A stretch of 64,000 nucleotides of DNA from Aliitabrizicola sp041905595 (lineage in GTDB: Bacteria; Pseudomonadota; Alphaproteobacteria; Rhodobacterales; Rhodobacteraceae). The translations under genes and the position numbers were made by a program. Every line of letters begins with the position of its first letter. Position 1 is the first letter of the stretch. The notes beneath the pieces are model-generated. The model saw nothing but the letters and a program-made list of their open reading frames with translations, ran no database searches and was not told where the DNA came from. This document shows, piece after piece, positions 9,775 to 18,572 of this stretch. Location of the stretch: the NCBI GenBank assembly GCA_041905595.1, contig JAYRKT010000001.1, forward strand, positions 124,001-188,000, in the 5' to 3' direction.

Positions 9775-10085
9775 TCCGGCAGATCAGCCTCGATCCGCGC
9801 CTTGACCACCCGCACCGGGAACACCGCGAGCGAGGGCCCATCCTCTTCGTTGGTCCCGTCGGTCAGGTCGAAGGCCGACCCGTCTGCCGGGCATTCCAGC
9901 ACCGTGCCGTCCAGAACAGCCCCCGCCAGCGGAGCGTCACAGACCGGGCAGGCCCCGGCGCAGCAGAAGACCGTGCCGTCATCGGCTTCGAATACGACGT
10001 AGGGCGCGCCGTCGTGGTGAAACGGCACGGCTTCCTCATCCTCCAGTTCCGCAGTCGGGCAGACAGCGACCCAGCCCATTCTCAC
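9771..10085 (-). CDS. Small Rieske/NirD-fold-like protein lacking both His ligands
   Basis: A 104-residue protein that aligns by eye to the Rieske ferredoxin/NirD fold: the first ligand loop reads CPVCDAPLAG and the second CPADGSAFDL, against family forms of the type CxHxxAPL and CPxHGxxFD. Both iron-ligating histidines are replaced (Val48 and Asp68), while Cys46 and Cys65 remain and extra cysteines occur at 41, 42 and 49. A normal two-His two-Cys cluster therefore cannot form. GTG 10085 overlaps the upstream RND stop (GTGA); ATG 10079 is an alternative start. Location after an RND pump suggests co-transcription. Function unknown. Confidence 0.7.
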   Translation of the reverse strand: MRMGWVAVCPTAELEDEEAVPFHHDGAPYVVFEADDGTVFCCAGACPVCDAPLAGAVLDGTVLECPADGSAFDLTDGTNEEDGPSLAVFPVRVVKARIEADLPD

Positions 10086-13000
10086 GCCTCCTCCGCCGGC
10101 ACCTCGGCCGGCTTGCGACCCTTGACCCGTTCCCGGATCGACTGGAACACGACATAAAGCGCCGGCACCACGAAGATGCCGACCAGCGCCGCCGACAGCA
10201 TCCCCGCCGCGACACCGGTGCCGACCGACCTGCGCGAGATCATGCTGGCCCCGGTCGCCGTAACCAGCGGAATCAGGCCGGCGATGAAGGCGAAGCTCGT
10301 CATCATCACCGCCCGGAACCGCGCCCGCGCGCCGTCGATCGCGGCATCGACAATGGTCTCACCATGCTCGCGGCGGAGCTTGGCAAATTCCACGATCAGG
10401 ATCGCGTTCTTCGCCGCCAGCGCAATCAGCACCACGAGGCCGATCTGGGCGTAGATGTTGAAGGGCAAGCCGGTCAGCTTCAGCGCCCCCATCGCGCCCG
10501 CCACCCCGAAGGTCACCGACAGCATCACCGGCACGGGGATGGTCCAGCTTTCATACAGAGCGACCAGGAACAGGTAGGCGAACAGCAGTGCCAGCGCGAG
10601 GATCATCGTGGTCTTGCCGGCCGCCTCCTTCTCCTGCAACGCGGTCCCTGTCCATTCGTAGCCGAAGCCCTGTGGCAGCCTCTGGGCCGCGACCTCTTCC
10701 ATCGAGACGATCGCCTGCCCTGACGAGGCGCCCGCCGCTGGCCCGCCGTTGATCGTGGCCGAGCGGTTGTTGTTGTAGCGCTGCAGCATCATCGGGCCGA
10801 CCGTATAGTCGGGCGCGGCAAAAGCCCCGACCGCCACCATGTTGCCGGTCTGCGACCGGACGTGGATCCGTCCGATGTCGTTGACCGAGGCACGGTCCCC
10901 TTGCGCCCCGGCAAGCTGCACCTGCCAGGCCCTGCCGAACAGGTTGAAGTCGTTGACATAGACGGTGCCGAGGATCGCCTGCAGGGTCGAGAACACATCC
11001 GACAGCTGCACGCCAAGGGCATAAAGCCGGTCGCGGTCGATGTTCAGGAACAGTTGCGGCGTATCGGCCGAGAAGGTGGTGTAGACGCCCGTCAGGCCCG
11101 GGTTCTGGTTTGCCGCGGCCGAAATGCCGCGTGCCGTCTCGGCCAGCTCGATCGGAGAGCGGCCCTGACGGTCGATCAGCTGGAACTCGAAGCCCGACCC
11201 GGTGCCGAGACCCGAAATCGGCGGCAGGTTGAAGGGGATCACCTGCGCCTCGCGGATGGCCGCACCTTGGGCATAGGTCTGCTTCAGCGCGGCATAGACA
11301 GACTTCGAGAAATCAGTGCGCTCTTCGAAATCCTCGAGCGAAACGATGGTGAAGGCAGCATTCGACCGGGCAAGGCCATCGAGCATCGAATAGCCGGTCA
11401 TCGAGGTGACATTCTTCACCCCGGGAATGGCCCGGACCATCTCGATCACCTTGGCCTGCACGGCGGCGGTGCGGTTGACCGAGGCCGCATCGGGCAGGCG
11501 CGTCTCGATCATGTAGTAGCCCTGGTCTTCGGCCGGCAGGAAGCCGGTCGGAACCGTCTTGAACAGCCAGCCTGACAGACCAAGCGCCGCAACCAGCAAC
11601 GCCACCCCGATGATCGACCGCCGCGCGATGGCACCGGCGACATGGGCATACCCGTCGCGCGTCTTGTCTATACCGCGGGAAATCCATCCAAGGATCCCCT
11701 TCCGCGGTCCGTGATGGGGCTTGAGGATGATCGCGCAAAGCGCGGGCGACAGGGACAGCGCGTTGATCGCCGAAATCACCATCGAGACCGAAACCGTCAC
11801 GGCAAACTGCTGGAACAGCTGGCCAGAAATGCCGGGAATGAAGGCGACCGGCACGAAAACCGACAGCAGCACCAGCGTGATCGCCAGGATCGGTCCGGTG
11901 ATCTCGCGCATGGCGGCGCTTGTCGCCTCCGCCGGGGTCATCTCGGGATGGTCGTGCAGCTTCGCCTCGACGGCCTCGACCACGACAATTGCATCATCCA
12001 CGACGATACCGATCGCCAGCACCATCGCCAGAAGCGAGACGGTGTTGATGGTAAAGCCCATCGCCAGCATCACTGCAAAGGTGCCGATCAACGCCACCGG
12101 AACGGCGACGACCGGAATGATGGTTGCGCGCAGGCTGCCGAGAAAGATGAACACTACGGCCACGACCAGCACGAAGGCCTCGATCAGAGTGTGCTCGACC
12201 TCGGCGATGCTGGCCTTGACGAAGATCGAGCTGTCGCCGACCAGGTCATAGGTCACACCCGGCGGGAAATCCGCCTTCATTTCCGCCATGACCTGCTTGA
12301 CGCCCGCCGCCGCAGCCAGCGAGTTCGCACCGGGCGACAGGTAAAGCCCGACCAGCGTGGCCGGAGCCCCGTCGAAGCTGGTCAGCACGTCCGAGTTCCG
12401 TTCACCCAATTGGACATCGGCCACGTCGCCGATGGTTACGGTCGACCCATCGGGATTGGCGCGAATGATGATCCTGGCGAACTCGGCCGGGTCCGACAGA
12501 CGGCCCTGGGTCTGCACGTTCAACTGCAGACCCGGATCCTCGACCATCGGCTGCGCGCCGATCCGGCCGATTGCCGCCTGGATGTTCTGGGTCTTCAGCG
12601 CGTTCGACACATCGGTCGGCGTCAGGCCGAACGACGCGAGCCGGTTGGAGTCGAGAACGACGCGCATTGCGAATTCGTTCGAAGAGAAGACCGAGGCGTC
12701 CCCTACCCCCGGGACCCGCTTCAACGCGTCTAGAAGGTTGATCCGGGCATAGTTGGTCAACGTCGCCGCCGTCTGGCTGGAATCTGGCGAATGCAGCGCC
12801 ACGCCCATCAGCAGGGCCGAGGATTTCTTGGCGACCTTCACGCCTGTCTGCCGCACCTCGGACGGCAGAAGCGGAGTCGCCAGAGAGACCCGGTTCTGGA
12901 CGTTCACGGTCGCGATGTCTGGGTCGGTCCCGACGGCGAAAGACACCGTCAGGGTGTAGGAGCCATCCGCCCCCGAGGTCGAGCGCATGTAGATCGAGTT

Positions 13001-13222
13001 GTCGACCCCGACGACCTTGTCCTCGATCACCTGCGCGACGGTCTGTTCCGTCACCTCGGCGCTGGCCCCGGGATAAGACGCGGTGACGGACACCTGAGGC
13101 GGCACGATGTTCGGGAACTGCTCGATCGGCATCACCGACATCGCGATGAACCCGGCAAGGGTCAGGACGATCGAGATGACCGCCGCCAGTCGCGGGCGGG
13201 CGATGAAGATGTCGGCGAACAT
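10082..13222 (-). CDS. AcrB-type multidrug RND efflux permease
   Basis: A full-length (1046-residue) HAE1-family RND pump. The N-terminus MFADIFIARPRLAAVISIVL and the early segment MPIEQFPNIVPPQVSVTASY are typical of AcrB/MexB/BpeB-like pumps. The proton-relay motif VVDDAIVVVEAVEA places Asp409-Asp410 in TM4, and the C-terminal half repeats the architecture with GLVVLIALAAKNAILIVEFA. It exports lipophilic drugs or detergents with its adaptor, encoded three bases upstream. The stop is fused by a four-base overlap to the small Rieske-like gene. No local TetR or outer-membrane channel gene is present, so regulation and the channel come from elsewhere. Confidence 0.95.
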   Translation of the reverse strand: MFADIFIARPRLAAVISIVLTLAGFIAMSVMPIEQFPNIVPPQVSVTASYPGASAEVTEQTVAQVIEDKVVGVDNSIYMRSTSGADGSYTLTVSFAVGTDPDIATVNVQNRVSLATPLLPSEVRQTGVKVAKKSSALLMGVALHSPDSSQTAATLTNYARINLLDALKRVPGVGDASVFSSNEFAMRVVLDSNRLASFGLTPTDVSNALKTQNIQAAIGRIGAQPMVEDPGLQLNVQTQGRLSDPAEFARIIIRANPDGSTVTIGDVADVQLGERNSDVLTSFDGAPATLVGLYLSPGANSLAAAAGVKQVMAEMKADFPPGVTYDLVGDSSIFVKASIAEVEHTLIEAFVLVVAVVFIFLGSLRATIIPVVAVPVALIGTFAVMLAMGFTINTVSLLAMVLAIGIVVDDAIVVVEAVEAKLHDHPEMTPAEATSAAMREITGPILAITLVLLSVFVPVAFIPGISGQLFQQFAVTVSVSMVISAINALSLSPALCAIILKPHHGPRKGILGWISRGIDKTRDGYAHVAGAIARRSIIGVALLVAALGLSGWLFKTVPTGFLPAEDQGYYMIETRLPDAASVNRTAAVQAKVIEMVRAIPGVKNVTSMTGYSMLDGLARSNAAFTIVSLEDFEERTDFSKSVYAALKQTYAQGAAIREAQVIPFNLPPISGLGTGSGFEFQLIDRQGRSPIELAETARGISAAANQNPGLTGVYTTFSADTPQLFLNIDRDRLYALGVQLSDVFSTLQAILGTVYVNDFNLFGRAWQVQLAGAQGDRASVNDIGRIHVRSQTGNMVAVGAFAAPDYTVGPMMLQRYNNNRSATINGGPAAGASSGQAIVSMEEVAAQRLPQGFGYEWTGTALQEKEAAGKTTMILALALLFAYLFLVALYESWTIPVPVMLSVTFGVAGAMGALKLTGLPFNIYAQIGLVVLIALAAKNAILIVEFAKLRREHGETIVDAAIDGARARFRAVMMTSFAFIAGLIPLVTATGASMISRRSVGTGVAAGMLSAALVGIFVVPALYVVFQSIRERVKGRKPAEVPAEEA

Positions 13223-13225
13223 CGC

Positions 13226-14347
13226 TCAGTTGCCCCCGGCAATGGCAGCATCGACCTTGATGCCGGGACGCGCCTTGTTCAGCCCCTCGGTGATGACCTT
13301 GTCGCCCTCGCTCAGTCCTGTGGTCACGACAACGCGCCCCTTCGCGCTGCTGCCCGTCTCGATGCGGCGCTGCTCGACCATGCCATCATCGCCCACCACC
13401 AGGACATAGGGACCGGTGATGTCGCGCAGGACCGCCTGCTGCGGGACGGTCAGGGACTTTTCACTGGCCTTCTCTTCGACATTGACCGTCACCAGCGATC
13501 CGTCGCGAAGCCTGCCTTCGGGGTTGGGGAACGCGGCACGGATCATGACTGTGTCGGTCGACTGGCTGACCTGCATGTCGGCAAAGTTGACCGTACCCGG
13601 AAGCGCGTAGGGCAAGCCGTCTGCGAGCGTCATTTGCACGGTCCCCTCGCCAGAACTCGCGCCCGTCCGGACGCTCTCCTGAAACTGGAGGAAGAGCCGC
13701 TCGGGCACCGGGAACTCGACCATCATCGGATCGGTGGTGACCAGGGTGACAAGGGTTCCGCTTTCCGGTCCGATCAGGGCGCCGACGCTGACGCTCGACA
13801 GTCCGACCCGCCCCTCGAAAGGCGCCCTGATCTGGGTGTAGGACAGGTTGAGCTCCGCCGCGTCGTGCTGTGCCGCCATGCGCTGTACCTCGGCGCTGGC
13901 CTTTGCCGCCTCGGCCTCGGCCTTGTCGAGCGTCGCCTGCGCCGAGGCCTGGCGCGTCACCAACTCCCGCTGGCGGTTGCGTTCCAGAAGCGCCAACGCC
14001 TCGCTTGCCTTGGCCGCAGCCAGAGCCGCGTCGGACTGCGCGAGACTGGCCTGAAACTCCTTCGGGTCGATGGCAAAAAGCAGCGAGTCCTTCTCCACGA
14101 CGCTGCCCTCGGTAAAGCCGATTTCCGAGACGAAACCGCTGACCCGGGCACGGATATCGACCTTCTGCTCGGCAACCACCCGTCCGTTGAACGCCGCCGC
14201 CTGGACGACCTGTGTCATTGCTGCCGGCTCGACCGTGACCGCCGGAAGCGGCTGCGTCTGGGCAAGGCCCGGCCCGGCAATGCAAAACCCGAGTCCGAGG
14301 GCGACAAGGCTGCGCCGCAGGTGCGGTGATGTGACCGGCCCGTTCAT
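13226..14347 (-). CDS. RND periplasmic adaptor (AcrA-like membrane fusion protein)
   Basis: A 373-residue adaptor of the AcrA/MexA type. ATG 14347 is chosen over an upstream in-frame codon because GGGGGA stands seven bases before it and it yields a signal peptide (about residues 1-30, ending GPGLAQ). The lipoyl half-motifs (VVAEQKVDIRARVSGFVSEI and YTQIRAPFEGRVGLSSVSVG) flank an alanine-rich coiled-coil hairpin at about 95-165, followed by beta-barrel and membrane-proximal parts. Unlike the adaptor at 1833 there is no lipobox cysteine. It is the first gene of a three-gene unit with the AcrB-type pump and the Rieske-like protein. Confidence 0.92.
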   Translation of the reverse strand: MNGPVTSPHLRRSLVALGLGFCIAGPGLAQTQPLPAVTVEPAAMTQVVQAAAFNGRVVAEQKVDIRARVSGFVSEIGFTEGSVVEKDSLLFAIDPKEFQASLAQSDAALAAAKASEALALLERNRQRELVTRQASAQATLDKAEAEAAKASAEVQRMAAQHDAAELNLSYTQIRAPFEGRVGLSSVSVGALIGPESGTLVTLVTTDPMMVEFPVPERLFLQFQESVRTGASSGEGTVQMTLADGLPYALPGTVNFADMQVSQSTDTVMIRAAFPNPEGRLRDGSLVTVNVEEKASEKSLTVPQQAVLRDITGPYVLVVGDDGMVEQRRIETGSSAKGRVVVTTGLSEGDKVITEGLNKARPGIKVDAAIAGGN

Positions 14348-14518
14348 GATTCCCCCGATTTCTGGCGTCGACTGGTGCAGACTAGCAGGATTGACGCGAC
14401 TGTCATCCGTAGCCATCTACACGAAGATCACCGCCCAACCACCTACATTTCAAGTATTTTCTTGCCGAATGGGCAATTCTGGATCAGACTTCGCGCACCA
14501 GACCGATGGGGGTTTTCC

Positions 14519-15037
14519 ATGAAACACTGGCTTCTTGTGCTTATCGCCGGGATCGTCGCGATCGTCGGCGGCATCATTGCCCTGCTCAACCCGCTTGCTG
14601 CGACCATCTTCGCCACCACGCTGGCCGCGTGGTTCTTCATCATCGTCGGAATCCTCCTGATCGTCGGGGCGATCAGCGATTCAGGCGTAAATCACCGCTT
14701 CTGGACCGGCTTGCTAGGCGTGCTCGCCGTGCTGGTTGGCGCGCGCATCCTGAACGCCCCGATCCTTGGCGCGATCACCCTGACATGGATGGTGGCCATC
14801 CTGTTCCTCGCCGAAGGCATCGTGAAGATCGTGCTGGCCTTCCGGTCGCGGGGCATGTCGTTCTTCTGGCCCGTTCTGTTGTCTGGGCTTCTTTCGGTGG
14901 TACTCGCCATCATGATCCTTAGCAACTTCCCCGAATCCTCTGTCTGGGTGCTTGGGGTTCTGCTTGCGATTGAGCTCATCTCGACCGGTGTGACACTGGT
15001 TGCGCTCGGGCTCTTCGGCAAAAACGTCGAGGCCTGA
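14519..15037 (+). CDS. HdeD family (DUF308) membrane protein
   Basis: A 172-residue membrane protein with six hydrophobic helices arranged as three hairpins, matching HdeD, an acid-resistance-associated inner-membrane protein of unknown mechanism. Features seen: start MKHWLLVLIAGIVAIVGGI, repeated small-residue helix pairs, and SRGMSFFWPVLLSGLLS in the second half. ATG 14519 follows GGGGG at a short distance; an upstream in-frame extension is polar and unlike the family. It is divergent from the RND operon and 21 bases before the AI-2E family gene, so those two may be co-transcribed. Confidence 0.8.
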   Translation: MKHWLLVLIAGIVAIVGGIIALLNPLAATIFATTLAAWFFIIVGILLIVGAISDSGVNHRFWTGLLGVLAVLVGARILNAPILGAITLTWMVAILFLAEGIVKIVLAFRSRGMSFFWPVLLSGLLSVVLAIMILSNFPESSVWVLGVLLAIELISTGVTLVALGLFGKNVEA

Positions 15038-15058
15038 TCCTTGGAAGGGGCGTGACGG

Positions 15059-16111
15059 ATGCGCGGCGCGCCCTTTCTCAACCTTGTCCTGGCCGTTGCC
15101 CTCGCACTGATGACCGGCTGGTTGCTGGTCGTTGGCAAGGACATTTTCTTGCCCATCGTCATGGCGATCATCGCCGTCTATGTCCTGACCACGGCGGCCG
15201 AGGCGCTTGGCCGCCTGCCGGTTCTTGGCCGCATGCCGGCCTTCGCCCGGCATCTGGCGGTGCTGCTGGCCTTCATGGCCGCGCTCTTCGGATTTGCGCT
15301 GGTCGTCCAGGTTACGGTCAGCCAGCTGGTCACCGCGCTGCCCCGTTATCAGGCGAACCTCCAGGCCCTGATCGACCGGCTGGCCGAGAGCGGATGGATC
15401 CAGGACAACCCGACGCTTGAAGACGTCCTTGACGCGACACTCGAGAAGATCAGCCTGCAGGCGCTGTTCATCCGGCTTCTGGGCGGGCTGACCAGCTTCG
15501 GGATGAGCGCGTTCCTGGTCGCGCTTTATGCAGCCTTCCTGCTCGGCGAACGGCGCGATTTCGGGCGCAAACTGGCTGCGGCCCTGCCACTCGGCGATCA
15601 GGCCGAGGTCACGGGCCGCATCATCACCCAGATCAATACGCGGATCGGCGACTACCTTGCGGTCAAGACGCTGATCAACGTGATCCTCGGGATCGTGTCC
15701 TTTGCGATCCTGTGGTGGATGGATGTCGACTTCGCTTTGTTCTGGGCGGTGCTGATCGGCCTGTTCAACTATATTCCCTACCTGGGTGGGGTGATCGGCG
15801 TGGCGCCGCCGGTGATCCTGTCGCTGGCGCAGTGGGGCGATCCGCTGAAAACCGCCGTGCTCGCCATTCTGCTGACGCTGGCGCAAACACTGATCGGCAC
15901 GATCCTGGACCCAAGGCTGGTTGGCAAGCAGGTCAACCTCAGCCCCTTCGCCGTCATGGTGGCGCTGGCGGTCTGGGCGGCACTCTGGGGGCTGCCGGGG
16001 GCAATACTGGCTGTCCCGATGACGTCGATCATTGCGATTGTCTGCGCCGCCTTTGAACCAACTCGCTTCGTCGCAGTTCTTCTTTCGGAGAAGATCGCGG
16101 ACGAGGCCTGA
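15059..16111 (+). CDS. AI-2E family transporter (PerM/YdiK-like)
   Basis: A 350-residue protein of the AI-2E transporter superfamily (PerM, TqsA, YdiK), typically with seven or eight helices. The N-terminal helices, a central amphipathic region (about 95-140) and the C-terminal membrane block with LFNYIPYLGGVIG and GTILDPRLVGKQVNLSPFAV are characteristic. Members have been linked to autoinducer-2 export or Na+/H+ exchange; the role here is not decidable. GGAAGGGG lies nine bases before ATG 15059. Just after the stop (16116-16138) there is a GC-rich inverted repeat without a T-run, at best a weak terminator. Confidence 0.88.
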   Translation: MRGAPFLNLVLAVALALMTGWLLVVGKDIFLPIVMAIIAVYVLTTAAEALGRLPVLGRMPAFARHLAVLLAFMAALFGFALVVQVTVSQLVTALPRYQANLQALIDRLAESGWIQDNPTLEDVLDATLEKISLQALFIRLLGGLTSFGMSAFLVALYAAFLLGERRDFGRKLAAALPLGDQAEVTGRIITQINTRIGDYLAVKTLINVILGIVSFAILWWMDVDFALFWAVLIGLFNYIPYLGGVIGVAPPVILSLAQWGDPLKTAVLAILLTLAQTLIGTILDPRLVGKQVNLSPFAVMVALAVWAALWGLPGAILAVPMTSIIAIVCAAFEPTRFVAVLLSEKIADEA

Positions 16112-16185
16112 CTGTACCGGGGCCAGCTTTGGCCCGGTGCGCAGGCGTCGCCCGCCCTCGCCATAGAATGCGAAAGGAAAGCGCC

Positions 16186-17292
16186 GTGAAGCTGTTCGAA
16201 TGCCAGTGCTGTGGTCAGTCGCTGTATTTCGAGAACACGACCTGCCTGAGTTGCGGACGAACCCTCGGCTACCTGCCGCAGGAAGACCGCATGGTCGCGG
16301 TCGAGGCCGACGGCCCCGTCTGGTACATCTCCGCCCCCCGGGGCGGAGCCGGCGACGACCGCCGCTGGCGGTTCTGCCACAACTGGGAACTGAGCGCCTG
16401 CAACTGGATGGTCCCGGCATCGGTCGAGGATGCAGGCGGCCCCCCGGAATTCTGCGAGGCGTGCCGTCATAACCGCATCGTACCCGACCTGTCCGACCCG
16501 CAAAATCATGCCCGCTGGCAGCGCATAGAGGCGGCGAAGCGGCGGCTTGTCTATGGACTGATGCGTCTGGGCCTGGCGCGGCCCGCGCCGGGGTCAGGCC
16601 ATCCCGAACCCCTGGTCTTCGATTTTCTCGCCGATGATCCGGGACTGCAGCAGCGGGTCCTGACCGGCCATGCATCAGGCGTGGTGACCATCGCGCTGGT
16701 CGAAGCCGATGACGCAACGCGGGAAAAGATGCGCAGCGAGTTGGGCGAAGGCTACCGAACCCTGCTGGGCCATTTCCGGCACGAGGTCGGGCATTATTAC
16801 TGGGATCTGCTGGTGAGGGACACCAGCGCACAGGATGCGTTCCGAACCATGTTCGGGGACGAAAACGCAGATTACGCGGCCGCCCTCGACCGTCATTACC
16901 GCGAGGGCGCCCCCATGGGATGGCAGGAAACGCATGTCTCGGCCTACGCGACCATGCATCCTTGGGAAGACTGGGCCGAGACCTGGGCCCATTACATGCA
17001 TATCACCGACACGCTCGAAACCGCAGGGTCGCTTGGCCTGAGGGTCGATCCCGGCGTGGACGAGGACGGTGACCTGTCGGCCGAGGTCAATTTCGATCCC
17101 TATCGCGTCAGCGGGGCGTCGCGCCTTCTCGACGCCTGGGCTCCGCTGACGGTTGCCCTGAACATGCTCAACCGCTCGTTGGGTCAGGCGGACCTCTATC
17201 CCTTCCTTCTGCCCGAGCCCGTGCGCCGGAAGATCGGTTTCGTGCATGACCTCGTGCGGGCGGCCCGCAGGGATCAGAGCCTTTCCAGATAG
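16186..17292 (+). CDS. Putative zinc-binding metallopeptidase with N-terminal zinc ribbon
   Basis: A 368-residue protein matching the bacterial family of putative zinc-binding metallopeptidases (DUF2248-like). It opens with a zinc ribbon (FECQCCG with Cys6 and Cys9, then CLSCG with Cys20 and Cys23), has a second cysteine set (CEACRHNR), and carries the zincin motif HEVGHYYW at 199-206 followed by a Trp/Glu-rich segment HPWEDWAETWAHYMHI that probably supplies a further ligand. GTG 16186 is preferred: AAAGGA lies upstream and it begins exactly at the ribbon. Its 3' end overlaps the convergent IMPACT/YigZ gene by 19 bases. The physiological substrate is unknown. Confidence 0.85.
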   Translation: MKLFECQCCGQSLYFENTTCLSCGRTLGYLPQEDRMVAVEADGPVWYISAPRGGAGDDRRWRFCHNWELSACNWMVPASVEDAGGPPEFCEACRHNRIVPDLSDPQNHARWQRIEAAKRRLVYGLMRLGLARPAPGSGHPEPLVFDFLADDPGLQQRVLTGHASGVVTIALVEADDATREKMRSELGEGYRTLLGHFRHEVGHYYWDLLVRDTSAQDAFRTMFGDENADYAAALDRHYREGAPMGWQETHVSAYATMHPWEDWAETWAHYMHITDTLETAGSLGLRVDPGVDEDGDLSAEVNFDPYRVSGASRLLDAWAPLTVALNMLNRSLGQADLYPFLLPEPVRRKIGFVHDLVRAARRDQSLSR

Positions 17293-17621
17293 ATCCGCAC
17301 CGCCTCCTGCACATGACGGAAGCGGTCGCCGCCCAGGTGCTTGCCGCCGAACCAGCGCGTGACGACGACGATGTGGTCCCGGAGCCCCTCGCGTTCGAGC
17401 ATCCGCAGGATCACCATGCCCGCCCCCGCCTCGCCATCGTCGTTCTTGATCGGCGTCACTCCGGCGATCAGCGCCCAGCTGTTATGGGTCGCCCTGGCGA
17501 ACCGCTTGGCGCGCTTCAGGTCTTTCAGGAAGGCACGCGCTTCCTCTTCTGAAGTGCAGGGCCCGCCCGAGACGGCGTATTTCGAGCCCCGATCGCTGAT
17601 GATGTTGTCGAGGGTCAGCAT
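17274..17621 (-). CDS. IMPACT/YigZ-family protein (UPF0029 N-terminal domain)
   Basis: A 115-residue protein corresponding to the N-terminal half of the YigZ/IMPACT family. Visible family features are KRAKRFARATHNSWALIAG, NDDGEAGAG and VVVTRWFGGKHLGGDRFRHV, the last being the hallmark WFGG-LG segment. E. coli YigZ is about 200 residues with a second domain that is absent here; this short form occurs in other alphaproteobacteria as I recall. It runs toward the zinc peptidase gene with a 19-base overlap. Function in bacteria is unclear; nucleic-acid or ribosome binding has been suggested for the fold. Confidence 0.82.
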   Translation of the reverse strand: MLTLDNIISDRGSKYAVSGGPCTSEEEARAFLKDLKRAKRFARATHNSWALIAGVTPIKNDDGEAGAGMVILRMLEREGLRDHIVVVTRWFGGKHLGGDRFRHVQEAVRIYLERL

Positions 17622-17633
17622 CGCCGCCCGCCG

Positions 17634-17924
17634 TCAGCGCTTGCGCACGAACTCGGTCCGCAGGACAAGGCCTTTGATCGTGTCGTGGCGGCAGTCGATT
17701 TCTTCGTCGCTGTCAGTGAGGCGGATCGAGCGGATGACCGTGCCCTGCTTGAGGGTTGTGCTGGTGCCCTTGACCTTCAGGTCCTTGACCAGAACCACCG
17801 CATCCCCGTCGGCGAGTTCGTTGCCTGAAGCGTCGCGGACGATCCGCCGGTTCGCGGCAGCCAGTTCCGAAGCCGGCCGCCATTCGCCGCTGGCCTCGTC
17901 ATAGACATAATCTTCGTCGGACAT
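17634..17924 (-). CDS. PhnA/YjdM-like protein without the zinc ribbon
   Basis: A 96-residue protein whose last 68 residues match PhnA/YjdM well: DASGNELADGDAVVLVKDLK, then VKGTSTTLKQGTVIRSIRL, then CRHDTIKGLVLRTEFVRK. The E. coli protein starts with a four-cysteine zinc ribbon; here that part is replaced by a short acidic, cysteine-free segment (MSDEDYVYDEASGEWRPASE). ATG 17924 has GAGGGGG upstream. Despite the historical name, members have no proven role in phosphonate breakdown. It sits 12 bases before the IMPACT/YigZ gene on the same strand and may be co-transcribed with it. Confidence 0.82.
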   Translation of the reverse strand: MSDEDYVYDEASGEWRPASELAAANRRIVRDASGNELADGDAVVLVKDLKVKGTSTTLKQGTVIRSIRLTDSDEEIDCRHDTIKGLVLRTEFVRKR

Positions 17925-17940
17925 CGGCGCCCCCTCGGTC

Positions 17941-17968
17941 AAAATGAAAAGGGCCGCAGAGGCGGCCC
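17941..17968 (-). terminator. Rho-independent terminator of tRNA-Ala
   Basis: On the minus strand a perfect seven-base-pair stem (GGGCCGC / GCGGCCC, loop CTCT) is followed directly by TTTTCATTTT. It lies 24 bases downstream of the tRNA 3' end, the classic place for an intrinsic terminator, and 16 bases upstream of the PhnA-like start. Confidence 0.8.
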
Positions 17969-17991
17969 GGTTTCGAAGTCAGTCAAGGTCT

Positions 17992-18067
17992 TGGTGGAGC
18001 AGAGGGGGATCGAACCCCTGACCTTATCATTGCGAACGATACGCTCTCCCAACTGAGCTACTGCCCC
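17992..18067 (-). tRNA. tRNA-Ala (anticodon CGC)
   Basis: A 76-nucleotide cloverleaf on the minus strand. The seven-base acceptor stem pairs GGGGCAG with CTGCTCC and includes the G3:U70 wobble that identifies alanine tRNA. The anticodon stem TATCG/TGATA encloses the loop TTCGCAA with anticodon CGC, reading GCG. The T-arm carries GGTTCGATCC and the CCA end is encoded. GCG is a frequent codon in this GC-rich sequence, so a dedicated CGC isoacceptor makes sense. Confidence 0.96.
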
Positions 18068-18125
18068 GTTCGACGCGCTATTTGGCGAAGGCGTGGGGCA
18101 ATGTCAAGCGACGCCGCACCATTCA

Positions 18126-18572
18126 TCAGGCCATCGTCGGCACATGCTGACGCACGAAGGCGTCGATCTCGGCGGCGGGGCGGGCGCCGGGCAGCCGCGC
18201 CACCTCGCGCCCCCTGTGCCAGAGGATCAAGAGCGGGATGCCGCGAATGCCGAGGCGCTGCGAGATCTGCGGATGATCCTCGGTGTTGATCTTCGCAAGC
18301 CGGGCGTGGGGCGCGACCGCCTTCGCCGCCTTGGCGAATTCCGGCGCCATCATCCTGCATGGACCGCACCAAGGGGCCCAATAGTCGATCAGCAGCGGCA
18401 GGTCGTCGGTGCGGATCGCCTTGTCATGTGTCGCAGGATCGAGTTCGGCAACCTTGCCGTTGACCAGCGGCTCACCACAGGAGCCGCATTTCGGGGCGTC
18501 GGCCAGACGGGCGACTGGGACGCGGTTGCCCTGCCCGCAGGTCGCACAGGTCAGTTTCACGCTGTCGGACAT
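18126..18572 (-). CDS. trxC: Thioredoxin 2 (TrxC) with N-terminal zinc ribbon
   Basis: A 148-residue cytosolic disulfide reductase. The N-terminal ribbon has Cys9/Cys12 and Cys29/Cys32 (CATC, CGSC), the arrangement specific to TrxC, and the thioredoxin domain has the active site WCGPC with redox cysteines 69 and 72 and the cis-proline loop GIRGIPLLIL. It is reduced by thioredoxin reductase and supports oxidative-stress repair. GGAG precedes ATG 18572. In enteric bacteria trxC is OxyR-controlled; I did not identify an OxyR site here. It lies downstream of gcvP with a 129-base gap. Confidence 0.93.
   Translation of the reverse strand: MSDSVKLTCATCGQGNRVPVARLADAPKCGSCGEPLVNGKVAELDPATHDKAIRTDDLPLLIDYWAPWCGPCRMMAPEFAKAAKAVAPHARLAKINTEDHPQISQRLGIRGIPLLILWHRGREVARLPGARPAAEIDAFVRQHVPTMA

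Noticed and set aside
9771..10085. Assignment as nitrite reductase small subunit NirD or a functional Rieske ferredoxin
   Set aside because: Both cluster histidines are missing and no nitrite reductase gene is nearby.
16116..16138. Inverted repeat behind the AI-2E family gene as terminator
   Set aside because: The stem carries a bulge and no T-run follows; evidence is too weak for a feature.
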